DNA of 11,527 bases from an uncultured Clostridia bacterium (GCA_949935895.1 CATLGL010000044.1:1-11527); one strand, 5' to 3'. Shown: positions 1 through 5,532, counted from the first letter of the stretch. Numbers and translations: made by a program. The notes: generated by a model not told the origin, from the letters alone.

Positions 1-345
1 CTAAAGGAAAAAGCTAAAAAGAGAATATATCAGTATTTCAATAATCAAATATTAAGAATAACAGATAAGGTTATAACTTCTGCTTGCGGAATAAATGAAC
101 ATTTAAGAATTGCCAATACAATATTTCCAATATATATGTCTGAATTTGAAGAACGCAGACTAGAACTAGATAAAGCAATGAGTTGTTGTAATGTTCTTCA
201 AGACGAACTTCAATATGCTGGAGAATGTTTATATGCAGATTTGAACAGGTTTACTTATATTGTTATTGAAATCCAAAAGGAATTTAATATGATAAAAAAG
301 CTCAGACAAACTGATAATAGGTTTCTTAAAGATATAAAGAAATAA
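1..345 (+). CDS. avd: Avd, DGR accessory variability protein (5'-truncated)
   Basis: The reading frame is open from the first base of the window to TAA at 343-345, so the start lies upstream; 114 residues are visible. The protein is all-helical and charged, with the pattern of the small four-helix-bundle Avd proteins of diversity-generating retroelements: a region around 'EHLRIANTIFP', then 'EERRLELDKA', 'LQDELQYAG', and a C-terminal helix ending 'LRQTDNRFLKDIKK'. In known DGRs Avd forms a ring that binds the reverse transcriptase and nucleic acid and is needed for mutagenic retrohoming. The template repeat and RT immediately downstream, in the classical avd-TR-RT order, support the call more than sequence similarity alone. 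The variable target gene would be expected upstream of this window. Confidence 0.82.
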   Translation, partial: LKEKAKKRIYQYFNNQILRITDKVITSACGINEHLRIANTIFPIYMSEFEERRLELDKAMSCCNVLQDELQYAGECLYADLNRFTYIVIEIQKEFNMIKKLRQTDNRFLKDIKK

Positions 346-352
346 ATATAAT

Positions 353-564
353 TGGGGTAATCTTTAAATGTCGCTTCTGCGTCCGAGTTCGCTAATGTTA
401 ACAACAACGGTAATGCTAACCACAACGGTGCATCTAACGCTAACGGTGTGCGTCCAGATTTCACTACTATACAAATTTTTATATGGACTAAGTTTCCATT
501 TGGTAATAGTATGGGAAAGGGAAAGGAAAGGTTATCCCTTCAATTCGGTAAAAGAATCGATTGA
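353..564 (+). repeat. DGR template repeat (TR) region
   Basis: This non-genic stretch between avd and the RT has much higher GC than its flanks and, conceptually translated from 367, reads like the C-terminal variable region of a DGR target: 'NVASASEFANV', then 'NNNGNANHNGASNANG', then 'VRPDF'. Seven AAC codons (400-408, 418, 424, 436, 442) are the signature of TRs, because adenines are the mutated positions and AAC gives the widest amino acid choice without stops. The frame stays open after the AAC-rich core through 'TKFPFGNSMGKGKE' to TGA at 562-564, so the locus looks like a copy of the whole 3' end of the target gene. Exact TR borders need the variable region, which is not in the window; 360-510 is the likeliest core. 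A TGGGGTAATCTT at 353-364 is out of phase with the rest. Confidence 0.85.
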
Positions 565-622
565 TAAATGCTAATCATTATGCAGTTAGTTACGACTATT
601 ACTGCTATAAAAGTGATTTTTT

Positions 623-1742
623 ATGAATAAATTTTATGATGCTAATCTAATTTACAAAGCAGGGAAAAAAGCGATTGCTGGAGCTCCGTTTAAATACAAG
701 TCACAACTTTTTGAAATGAATCAGCTAGTAGAAACAGCACAAATTCAAAAAGCAATGATTGAAAAAACATACAGACCAACAAAACGGAACTAAATTTGTA
801 ATAAGAGAGCGAGGCAAAAAAAGAAATATTACAACAAACATAATGGTTGACAAAACAGTTAACCATTTACTTTGCGATGAAATATTAAGTCCAGCAATTT
901 CTCCTTTTTTGATATATGATAATGGAGCTAGTCAGAAAAATAAAGGTGTAGCATTTAGTAGGAAAAGACTAGAAGCACACTTGCATAAATATTATAGAGA
1001 ACATAAAAGCAATGATGGTTATATTCTTTTAATGGATTTTAGTGGATATTATTCAAGTGTTTCATATAAGAAATGCTTACAAGTTATGAACAATTTATTA
1101 AGAAATGTGAATAATGAAGAAAGAGCAATGACAATGTGGATACTACAGAATCTATTTCAAGTTTTTAGTATTGAGTCTAATAAAGATAGAGGAATCAATA
1201 TAGGATCACAGCCAAGTCAAAATATTGGAATTGCATATCCAAGTAGAATTGATAACTATATAAAGATTGTTAAGGGATGCAAATATTACGGTAGATATAC
1301 AGATGATAGTTATATAATTCATGAAAGTAAAGAATTCCTAACTGAAGTCTTAGATGGAGTATTAAAGATTGCAGACAAATTGGAATTAGTGATAAATCCT
1401 AGAAAAACATATATTACAAAGTTGTCACAAACATTTAAGTTTTTACAATTAAAATATTCACTAACTGAAACAGGTAGGATCATTAGAAGAATAAATCCAA
1501 AAGCAATAACTAGACAACGAAGAAAATTAAAAGCATATAAAAGGCTATTAGATAATAATAGGCTAACATATAAGGAAATCGAGAATATTTTCAAAGGCTG
1601 GATGGCATCAAATTATAAAAATATGTCGCAACAACAAATAACAAATATGTCTCAATTATATTATGATTTATTTAAGGAGGTACCAAAATGGAAAAATCAT
1701 GGAAAATTACGTTATCTGATGGAACAAAACTTGAAAACTTAG
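623..1742 (+). CDS. DGR reverse transcriptase, recoded at CGGA (785)
   Basis: Error-prone reverse transcriptase that copies the TR into cDNA, with adenine mutagenesis, for transfer to the variable region. The 372-aa protein is assembled from two frames: ATG at 623 to residue 54, then Gly55 from CGGA (785-788), then the downstream frame to TAG at 1740-1742. Around the joint the sequence runs 'TYRPTK-G-TKFVIRERGKKR', the usual RT-1 region. Motifs: 'DFSGYYS' near residue 138 (first catalytic Asp), 'IGSQPSQ' at 193-199 (the IGxxxSQ signature of DGR RTs, where group II intron RTs have QGxxxSP), and 'YTDD' at 225-228 as the YxDD active site. The length is normal for the family. Its 3' end overlaps the next gene by 55 bases. 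No clear ribosome binding site precedes 623; TGA at 614-616 blocks any start further upstream in this frame. Without the frame change the product would end after 56 residues (TAA at 791). Confidence 0.88.
785..788 (+). other. CGGA recoding site 1 (RT Gly55)
   Basis: Zero-frame context AAA CGG AAC TAA. Reading CGGA as one unit gives Lys-Gly-Thr-Lys and joins the two halves of the reverse transcriptase. A zero-frame TAA lies two codons on. Confidence 0.8.
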
Positions 1743-2017
1743 GATTAAATGGTAATAATTTTATATCAGAAACCAAAATAACTGCAGATAAATTTAAAGG
1801 AAAGTTATCAAAGGTAACTTTTGAAGGAAAAGTTGAAGGAAAAGACTATAAGCAGGAATGCAATAATATGGAATTAGTTCAAATTGCTCATTATGAAGAT
1901 GGATATTATTTCGTATTAAGAGAAATACCACAAGAAGAGCTAGACAAATTGAAAATGCAATCTGACATAGAATATATAGCAATGATGTCTGATATTGATA
2001 TGGAGGAGGAAATGTAA
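1688..2017 (+). CDS. Small phage tail-region protein of unknown function
   Basis: A 109-aa acidic protein starting 'MEKSWKITLSDGT' and ending 'DIDMEEEM'. The start is fixed by AAGGAGGT at 1675-1682 just upstream of the ATG, although this places the first 55 bases inside the end of the RT gene. No membrane segment or signal peptide is visible. It contains a KxxLSxVTFEGKVEGKDY-like alternating beta pattern in its first half and an acidic helix at the end. I do not recognise a named family. The position directly before xkdX, with two bases between them, places it in the tail or baseplate module of a Firmicute siphophage or myophage. A role as a small structural or chaperone protein is inference only. 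Confidence 0.75.
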   Translation: MEKSWKITLSDGTKLENLGLNGNNFISETKITADKFKGKLSKVTFEGKVEGKDYKQECNNMELVQIAHYEDGYYFVLREIPQEELDKLKMQSDIEYIAMMSDIDMEEEM

Positions 2018-2019
2018 TT

Positions 2020-2154
2020 ATGAGTAAAAATTATGAAAAAGTCAAAAAATATTATGATAATGGAGTTTGGAACCAAGCGAGAGTATATAATGCTGTTGGA
2101 AAATGGATAACAGAAGCAGAATACGAAGAAATAACTGGAGAAAAGTACAAATAA
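2020..2154 (+). CDS. xkdX: XkdX family phage protein
   Basis: A 44-aa protein, 'MSKNYEKVKKYYDNG' followed by 'VWNQARVYNAVGKWIT' and 'EAEYEEITGEKYK'. This closely follows the XkdX pattern known from PBSX-like and many clostridial prophages: a conserved W, the VYNAVGKWIT core and the EYEEITG ending. The ribosome binding site is GGAGGAGGA at 2002-2010, inside the end of the preceding gene. XkdX is a small protein encoded at the end of the tail-fibre/baseplate cluster; its molecular role is not established. It is a useful marker that the DGR sits in a tail module, as expected if the diversified target is a receptor-binding tail protein. A terminator follows it. Confidence 0.9.
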   Translation: MSKNYEKVKKYYDNGVWNQARVYNAVGKWITEAEYEEITGEKYK

Positions 2155-2195
2155 ATCCCTTGAAATCAAGTAATTAAAATATTAATAGAAAAGTA

Positions 2196-2229
2196 AACGC
2201 CTAAGAATAGTTTAGAGCGTTGTTTTTTT
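2196..2229 (+). terminator. Rho-independent terminator after xkdX
   Basis: AACGC-CTAA (2196-2204) pairs with TTAG-(A)-GCGTT (2212-2221) with one bulged A, followed by seven T at 2223-2229. It separates the tail module from the lysis module. Confidence 0.75.
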
Positions 2230-2268
2230 GCGTTTTTATAGAAAATTACAAGAGAGGAGGGAAATATA

Positions 2269-2623
2269 TTGATAACTATAATATGTGAAGTTATTGGTGC
2301 ATCAGCAATGATTATTGTTGCTCTGATTTCCAAAAATACTAATAAAAAAGTAAACAAATTCACAGAGATAAAAGAAGAGTTCAAATCAGAAATTACGAAA
2401 GTATCACATAAGATTGACAATAATGAAAAAGATTATCTGCGATTTCAAATTTTAAGTTTTGCTGGTGATCTAAGGAATCGGTATAAAAAAGACACGACAA
2501 GAATTTGAAACAATTTTTGCATTTTATGATAAATATGAAGAAATAATTCGAGAATTGGATATGCATAATGGATATTTAGACAGTGAATTTGAATACATAA
2601 AAGAAGAATATAGAAAATTGTAA
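2269..2623 (+). CDS. Membrane-anchored coiled-coil lysis-module protein, recoded at CGGT (2479)
   Basis: Assembled length is 117 aa. The start is TTG at 2269, preceded by GAGGAGGG at 2254-2261. Residues 1-21 form one hydrophobic segment ('ICEVIGASAMIIVALIS'); the rest is a charged helical region (KKVNKFTEIKEEFKSEI). Reading CGGT at 2479-2482 as one Gly joins this to the second part, giving 'DLRNGIKKTRQEFETIF', 'AFYDKYEEIIRELD' and 'EFEYIKEEYRKL', ending at TAA 2621-2623. The shape, one N-terminal membrane helix plus a coiled coil directly before a holin-like gene, resembles XhlA-type or other lysis-accessory proteins of clostridial phages, but I cannot assign a family name with certainty. Without the frame change the protein would stop at 2508 after 79 residues. 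Confidence 0.78.
2479..2482 (+). other. CGGT recoding site 2 (Gly71 of the lysis-module protein)
   Basis: Zero-frame context AAT CGG TAT AAA. Reading CGGT as one unit gives Arg-Asn-Gly-Ile-Lys-Lys and opens 46 further codons. The zero-frame stop is TGA at 2506. Confidence 0.75.
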
Positions 2624-2641
2624 AAGATAGGAGGAAAAACT

Positions 2642-2902
2642 ATGGTAATAACAATTGAAATGATAATGGCAGTAGTAACAGGAATTGTTACATATATATT
2701 TGGATGGCTTTCAAAAAAGTTTAATTGGATTGAAAGCAAATACATACCTGCACAAAATATAGTTATAGGAATGTTAGCAGGAGTTATTTGTTATATGCTA
2801 AAAATATCAGAAGCGGATCTACTAACATCAATAATATATTGTATTATTGGATCAATGGCTTCTGGAGGAACTTATGATCTTACAAAAACTAATAAGGAAT
2901 AA
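2642..2902 (+). CDS. Holin-like phage membrane protein
   Basis: An 86-aa protein with the size and topology of a small phage holin: a hydrophobic segment at about residues 5-24 ('MIMAVVTGIVTYIFGWLS'), a charged stretch 'KKFNWIESKYIPAQN', a second hydrophobic region at 41-55 ('IVIGMLAGVICYML'), a third at 60-77 ('LLTSIIYCIIGSMASGG') and a short hydrophilic tail 'TYDLTKTNKE'. Holins oligomerise in the cytoplasmic membrane and release the endolysin. AGGAGG at 2629-2634 is a good ribosome binding site, 18 bases after the stop of the preceding gene. Position between a coiled-coil lysis protein and the amidase supports the role. The CGG inside it (2814) has C at codon position 2 and is read normally. 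Confidence 0.8.
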   Translation: MVITIEMIMAVVTGIVTYIFGWLSKKFNWIESKYIPAQNIVIGMLAGVICYMLKISEADLLTSIIYCIIGSMASGGTYDLTKTNKE

Positions 2903-2904
2903 TA

Positions 2905-2921
2905 CCGTAATTTTTTTACGG
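2905..2921 (+). other. Small hairpin after the holin-like gene
   Basis: CCGTAA (2905-2910) and TTACGG (2916-2921) form a perfect 6-bp stem with a five-T loop immediately after the holin-like stop codon. There is no T-tract, so it may stabilise an mRNA end or accompany the stronger terminator just downstream. Confidence 0.45.
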
Positions 2922-2930
2922 CATTTATAA

Positions 2931-2973
2931 AATACTGGAAGAAAATAAAAATATCTTCCAGTATTAATTTTTT
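2931..2973 (+). terminator. Strong intrinsic terminator before the endolysin unit
   Basis: A perfect 12-bp stem: AATACTGGAAGA (2931-2942) with TCTTCCAGTATT (2954-2965), an 11-base loop, then AA and six T (2968-2973). It lies directly before the ribosome binding site of the next ORF, so endolysin expression depends on read-through or on a promoter I cannot see. Confidence 0.75.
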
Positions 2974-2990
2974 ATAAGGAGGTTTGCAAA

Positions 2991-3068
2991 ATGGAAGAAA
3001 ACGAAAAAGATGTAACTTTAACACAAGAAATGGAAGAAGAATTATCAAATGGGAAAGGAGAAGAATAA
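2991..3068 (+). CDS. 25-aa acidic ORF coupled to the endolysin
   Basis: A short ORF encoding an acidic peptide, 'MEENEKDVTLTQEMEEE' followed by 'LSNGKGEE'. AAGGAGG at 2976-2982 is a near-perfect ribosome binding site with normal spacing. Its TAA overlaps the ATG of the amidase (TAATG, 3066-3070), a typical translational-coupling arrangement. The product has no recognisable domain. It may be a genuine small phage protein or a leader whose translation controls endolysin synthesis. The evidence is start signal, codon composition and coupling only. Confidence 0.6.
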   Translation: MEENEKDVTLTQEMEEELSNGKGEE

Positions 3069-4040
3069 TGGGTTTTTCAAGTTTAATTAAAAGTCAAGTT
3101 TTAGCATCTGCAAGTAACTACACAAATGGAAGAAAAGGTTATAAAGTTTGTAAAATAACTCCACACCACATGGCAGGTGTTTTAAGTGGGGAACAATGTG
3201 CAAGATTATTTCAAAATCCTAATAGACAAGCAAGTGCAAACTATTGTATAGGAAATGATGGTGGAATAGTAGGTTGTGTAGATGAAAATAATAGAGCATG
3301 GACATCTAGCTCTAGTTCAAATGACTGCCAAGCAATAACAATTGAAGTTTCTAATAGTTCTGTAGGAGGAGATTATCCAATATCTGCTGCAGCATGGAAT
3401 TCTTTAGTGAATTTATGTGTTGACATTTGTAAAAGATATGGCTTCAGATTAACTTATGATGGAACAGCAAATGGAAGCTTAACAAGACACAATATGTTTG
3501 CAAATACAAGTTGCCCTCGGTAAGTATCTACAAAATAGATTCCAAGAATTAGCAAACATAGTAAATGCTAAATTAGATGGAAACATATCAACTGCAACAA
3601 ATACTACTAATAATACACAAAATACAAGTTCAAATGGCTATTTAGTAAAAGTTACTGCTACGGCATTAAATATTAGAAGCGGTGCAGGAACAAATTATTC
3701 AATAGTAGGTTGCATTAGAGATAAAGGTACATATACAATAGTAGAAACATCAGGAAATTGGGGAAAACTAAAATCAGGTGCTGGATGGATCTGTTTAGAT
3801 TATACAACAAAAGTAAGTAATGGAAATGTAACTACAACAAACACAAATACAACATATAAAGTAGGTCAAAAAGTAACATTAAAAACAAGTGCAAGTAAAT
3901 ATTGCACAGGACAAACAATACCAAATTCAATAAAAGGCAAAACATATACAATAATGCAAGTTGGAAGCGGAAATACGCATCCAAATGGTGTGTTACTAAA
4001 AGAAATATACTCATGGGTTTATAAGACAGATATACAATAA
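3068..4040 (+). CDS. Phage endolysin: N-acetylmuramoyl-L-alanine amidase with SH3b domain, recoded at CGGT (3518)
   Basis: Cleaves the amide bond between MurNAc and the stem peptide at lysis. The assembled protein has 323 residues. ATG 3068 is preferred over ATG 2984 because GGGAAAGGAG lies at 3051-3060 and the ORF couples to the short ORF before it. Residues 1-160 form an Amidase_2 domain with Zn ligands His33 ('TPHHMAG'), His141 and Cys149 in 'RHNMFANTSCPG', plus 'AITIEV' at 89-94. Gly151 of the conserved CPG comes from CGGT at 3518-3521. Residues about 185-245 are a bacterial SH3 domain ('ATALNIRSGAGTNYSIVG', 'GAGWICLDY'). The last 60 residues ('YKVGQKVTLKTSAS' to 'LLKEIYSWVYKTDIQ') look like a cell-wall-binding module seen in clostridial endolysins. 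In the zero frame a TAA follows CGG directly, leaving an amidase without its C-terminus and wall-binding modules. Confidence 0.9.
3518..3521 (+). other. CGGT recoding site 3 (endolysin Gly151)
   Basis: Zero-frame context TGC CCT CGG TAA. Reading CGGT as one unit yields Cys-Pro-Gly-Lys-Tyr, the conserved CPG that follows the Zn-binding Cys in this amidase family. The zero-frame stop is the very next codon. Confidence 0.85.
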
Positions 4041-4080
4041 AAACAATATTTTACAGGTATATAACTTATTTACTTAGTCT

Positions 4081-4132
4081 AAAAAAACCGCTTAAATCGA
4101 AACCTCGTGCCTCGATTTTTTGCGGTTTTTTT
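4081..4132. terminator. Bidirectional terminator between convergent units
   Basis: AAAAACCGC (4083-4091) pairs with GCGGTTTTT (4122-4130), and an inner arm AAATCGA (4094-4100) pairs with TCGATTT (4112-4118). A T-run ends the plus strand and an A-run at 4081-4087 serves the minus strand. It lies between the endolysin and the convergent minus-strand gene. Confidence 0.85.
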
Positions 4133-4144
4133 AATTTTTCTTCA

Positions 4145-4525
4145 CTATTGCATATTATTTAATTTTTGTTGTATATTATAGAGTATATCAAATGCTTCTT
4201 TGCAAGTAGTGTTATTAAGATCTATATTTTGTATTTTCTTAATAATATTTATATAAGAGGTATTTTGAATTGAAGGTGTAGGAGCGACAAATTCAAATGC
4301 TATATTGTTATTCTTTAATAATAGAGAGTATTTTTCTTTTTGGGAGATAGGAAAACCGCACTTTATTATTTCTGGACTTAGATTTGTAAGTTTTAGACCG
4401 ATAGCATTTGAAACTAATCTTGCATCTTCATTTAATATATTATAAAAAATACCTACTGGAAAAATATAGACTTTATTTGGATCCTTTTTCTTTAGTTCTT
4501 CATATTGGTTTATAAGTTTACTCAT
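4145..4525 (-). CDS. Stand-alone MutS N-terminal-domain-like protein
   Basis: A 126-aa cytoplasmic protein. The stretch from residue 17 on, 'NKVYIFPVGIFYNIL', 'NEDARLVSNAIGLKLTNL', 'EIIKCGFPISQKEKYSLLL', resembles domain I of MutS (the mismatch-recognition fold with a Gx(F/Y)Y core, then a DA..., LGLKLT and KCGFP pattern), but no clamp or ATPase domains follow. The last 45 residues are helical and have no clear match. Short MutS-I-only proteins occur on mobile elements; their function is not known to me, so DNA binding is inference. Its start overlaps the stop of the Xre gene by four bases (ATGA at 4525-4522), so the pair is one operon read leftward and likely translationally coupled. Both CGG trinucleotides on this strand (C at 4358 and 4400) are at codon position 3 and read normally. 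Confidence 0.65.
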   Translation of the reverse strand: MSKLINQYEELKKKDPNKVYIFPVGIFYNILNEDARLVSNAIGLKLTNLSPEIIKCGFPISQKEKYSLLLKNNNIAFEFVAPTPSIQNTSYINIIKKIQNIDLNNTTCKEAFDILYNIQQKLNNMQ

Positions 4526-4737
4526 TTTCTTTTCTTTCCTTTCTTTCTAACTATAATTTCTCCAATTTCACAATCAAATAGATCGCACATTTTTTCAAGG
4601 GTATCAAACCTAATGCTATTTGTTTCATTATTCATCATTCTACTAAGTGACTGATAACCTCCTTCCATATTTTTTACGAACCAATATTTTGTTTTCTTTT
4701 GTTTTTTTAATAATTCATTTACTCTTATTTGTATCAT
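4522..4737 (-). CDS. Xre/Cro-CI family helix-turn-helix regulator
   Basis: A 71-aa DNA-binding protein with the compact five-helix Cro/CI layout: 'RVNELLKKQKKTKYWFVKNM', then 'EGGYQSLSRMMNNE' as the recognition-helix region, then 'IRFDTLEKMCDLFDCEIGEII', which is the usual end of HTH_3/HTH_26 domains. The basic tail 'VRKKGKKRK' may add DNA affinity. The ATG at 4737 is preferred over GTG at 4746 because GGAGGAGGTG lies at 4753-4744, correctly spaced for the ATG. It is co-transcribed with the MutS-I-like gene and divergent from a 55-aa gene. It probably acts as the repressor of that intergenic region, where repeated TAACTAT motifs and a palindrome are found. Whether it is the prophage's main repressor cannot be told from the window. 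Confidence 0.85.
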   Translation of the reverse strand: MIQIRVNELLKKQKKTKYWFVKNMEGGYQSLSRMMNNETNSIRFDTLEKMCDLFDCEIGEIIVRKKGKKRK

Positions 4738-4758
4738 CAAAATCACCTCCTCCTAATA

Positions 4759-4839
4759 TAACTATTTTAGAAGAAAGTAACAAAAATTTTAACTATTTTC
4801 AATTTCACTTAAATTAAAAATAACTATATTCTAATATAG
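4759..4839. promoter_or_regulatory. Divergent control region with three TAACTAT motifs and a palindrome
   Basis: TAACTAT occurs at 4759-4765, 4790-4796 and 4821-4827, exactly 31 bp apart, or about three helical turns. The third copy runs into a perfect inverted repeat, CTATATT-CT-AATATAG (4824-4839), which covers the -35 position of the rightward promoter. This looks like operators for the adjacent Xre protein; binding is inference. Confidence 0.6.
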
Positions 4840-4855
4840 GTATTTGTGTTATAAT
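4827..4855 (+). promoter_or_regulatory. Extended -10 promoter for the 55-aa gene
   Basis: TGTTATAAT (4847-4855) is a perfect extended -10 element. The -35 position, 17 bp upstream, is poor (TATTCT, 4827-4832) and lies inside the palindrome, which fits a repressible promoter. Confidence 0.65.
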
Positions 4856-4884
4856 ATACCTAAATCAAAGAGAAGAGGTGTATT

Positions 4885-5052
4885 ATGAAAAATAAGGATA
4901 TAGTAGAAATGCTGGATGCTATAATTAATTACTTGAATAGAGAGGAATATCAAAAGGCATTAAATTATATTAACGGAAAAAAAGCAGAGATAACTGATAA
5001 GATAGATCCTTCGAGTGAATATATGGATAAGTTAATAGAAGATTTGAAATAG
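4885..5052 (+). CDS. 55-aa hypothetical protein, divergent from the Xre gene
   Basis: A small charged, helical protein, 'MKNKDIVEMLDAI' then 'INYLNREEYQKALNYING' then 'KKAEITDKIDPSSEYMDKL', ending 'IEDLK'. GAGGTG at 4875-4880 serves as ribosome binding site, downstream of an extended -10 promoter at 4847-4855. There is no membrane segment, and I recognise no named family. The position, divergent from an Xre regulator across a region with repeated operator-like motifs, suggests it is under that regulator and may be a small early or antirepressor-type protein, but nothing in the sequence proves a function. The CGG at 4974 is at codon position 3 (AAC GGA) and reads normally. Confidence 0.7.
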   Translation: MKNKDIVEMLDAIINYLNREEYQKALNYINGKKAEITDKIDPSSEYMDKLIEDLK

Positions 5053-5069
5053 TGTCGCATTTTGTCGAA
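5053..5069 (+). promoter_or_regulatory. Possible Spo0A boxes
   Basis: TTTTGTCGAA at 5060-5069 matches the Spo0A box core TGTCGAA. A weaker TGTCGCA lies 10 bp upstream at 5053-5059. The sites lie about 60 bp before the promoter at 5127-5155. A single short motif match is weak evidence. Confidence 0.3.
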
Positions 5070-5126
5070 TTATGTAACATAGACATATCAAGGAAAGTAA
5101 GAGAAAATACCTAACTTCGAGTATAG

Positions 5127-5155
5127 TTAATAATATTTACATAATATGGTATAAT
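5127..5155 (+). promoter_or_regulatory. Extended -10 promoter for the 53-aa gene
   Basis: TGGTATAAT at 5147-5155 is an extended -10 element, with TTAATA at 5127-5132 as a partial -35 at 17-bp spacing. Confidence 0.6.
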
Positions 5156-5198
5156 ATAGATAGAGATATCTCCAATCTAATTCATAAGGAGGTTCAAA

Positions 5199-5360
5199 AT
5201 GAAACTAAATATATTAGATAGAATATTATTACATATATTCAAAAGGTATTCATATAAAATATATAAGTATGGGATTCAAGATGGCTTCTATTGGAATAGA
5301 GATTTTCCCACTTTCCCACTTTTTTCCCACTCTAGTTCAAAATTAACCAAAAATGACTAG
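5199..5360 (+). CDS. 53-aa hypothetical protein near the prophage end
   Basis: A short ORF with strong initiation signals: AAGGAGG at 5186-5192 and an extended -10 promoter about 45 bp upstream. The peptide begins 'MKLNILDRILLHIFKRY' (an amphipathic basic helix), continues 'SYKIYKYGIQDGFYWNRD' and ends in a Phe/Ser/Pro-rich segment 'FPTFPLFSHSSSK', encoded by three TTTCCCAC repeats. I know no family. It may be a real small protein, for example membrane-associated or toxin-like, or the 5' part of a gene cut by integration, because its tail changes composition where the repeats begin. Confidence rests on start signals only. Confidence 0.5.
   Translation: MKLNILDRILLHIFKRYSYKIYKYGIQDGFYWNRDFPTFPLFSHSSSKLTKND
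5304..5330 (+). repeat. Three copies of TTTCCCAC
   Basis: TTTCCCAC occurs at 5304-5311, 5312-5319 and 5323-5330. The first two are directly adjacent. They lie in the end of the 53-aa ORF, close to the probable prophage/host junction. Confidence 0.6.
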
Positions 5361-5401
5361 AATTGAAAAACAACAGAAACATTGAAAAATATACACTTTA
5401 A

Positions 5402-5476
5402 GAAACATATAGAAACAAACAGAAACGAAAAGCAGGAACAGTAGGTTCAGGAATTGTTGCTGATATTATTGCATAA
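5402..5476 (+). pseudogene. EF-Tu-like C-terminal tail (possible attachment-site remnant)
   Basis: A frame open only from 5402 ends with 'AGTVGSGIVADIIA' (5432-5473) and TAA at 5474. This strongly resembles the C-terminus of elongation factor Tu, which in Firmicutes runs ...REGGRTVGSGVV-x-x-IIE. Only about 14 codons match; the codons before them ('RNKQKRK') do not fit EF-Tu. A strong terminator follows 19 bases on, as expected for the end of a tuf gene. The simplest reading is that the element integrated at the 3' end of tuf and left this short copy at its right end. It is too short for certainty. Confidence 0.45.
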
Positions 5477-5494
5477 GAAATCGTAAATATAAAA

Positions 5495-5532
5495 AATAGC
5501 AAGGCAGTGCTGAAGTGCCTTGTTATTTTTTT
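5495..5532 (+). terminator. Intrinsic terminator before the amidohydrolase gene
   Basis: AATAGCAAGGCA (5495-5506) pairs with TGCCTTGTTATT (5516-5527), with one G-T pair and a 9-base loop, followed by a T-run to 5532. It probably ended the host gene whose 3' tail lies at 5432-5476. Confidence 0.8.

Noticed and set aside
368..574. 68-aa ORF beginning at ATG 368
   Set aside because: It crosses the template repeat in a frame other than the one giving the DGR target-like peptide, and has no ribosome binding site.
2984..3067. Upstream ATG (2984) as start of the endolysin
   Set aside because: The added residues are basic and unlike an amidase N-terminus. ATG 3068 has its own ribosome binding site and couples to the 25-aa ORF.
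4755..4783. Minus-strand promoter TTGTTA-N17-TATATT for the Xre operon
   Set aside because: Elements exist at correct spacing, but transcription would start inside the ribosome binding site, so the true promoter is unclear.
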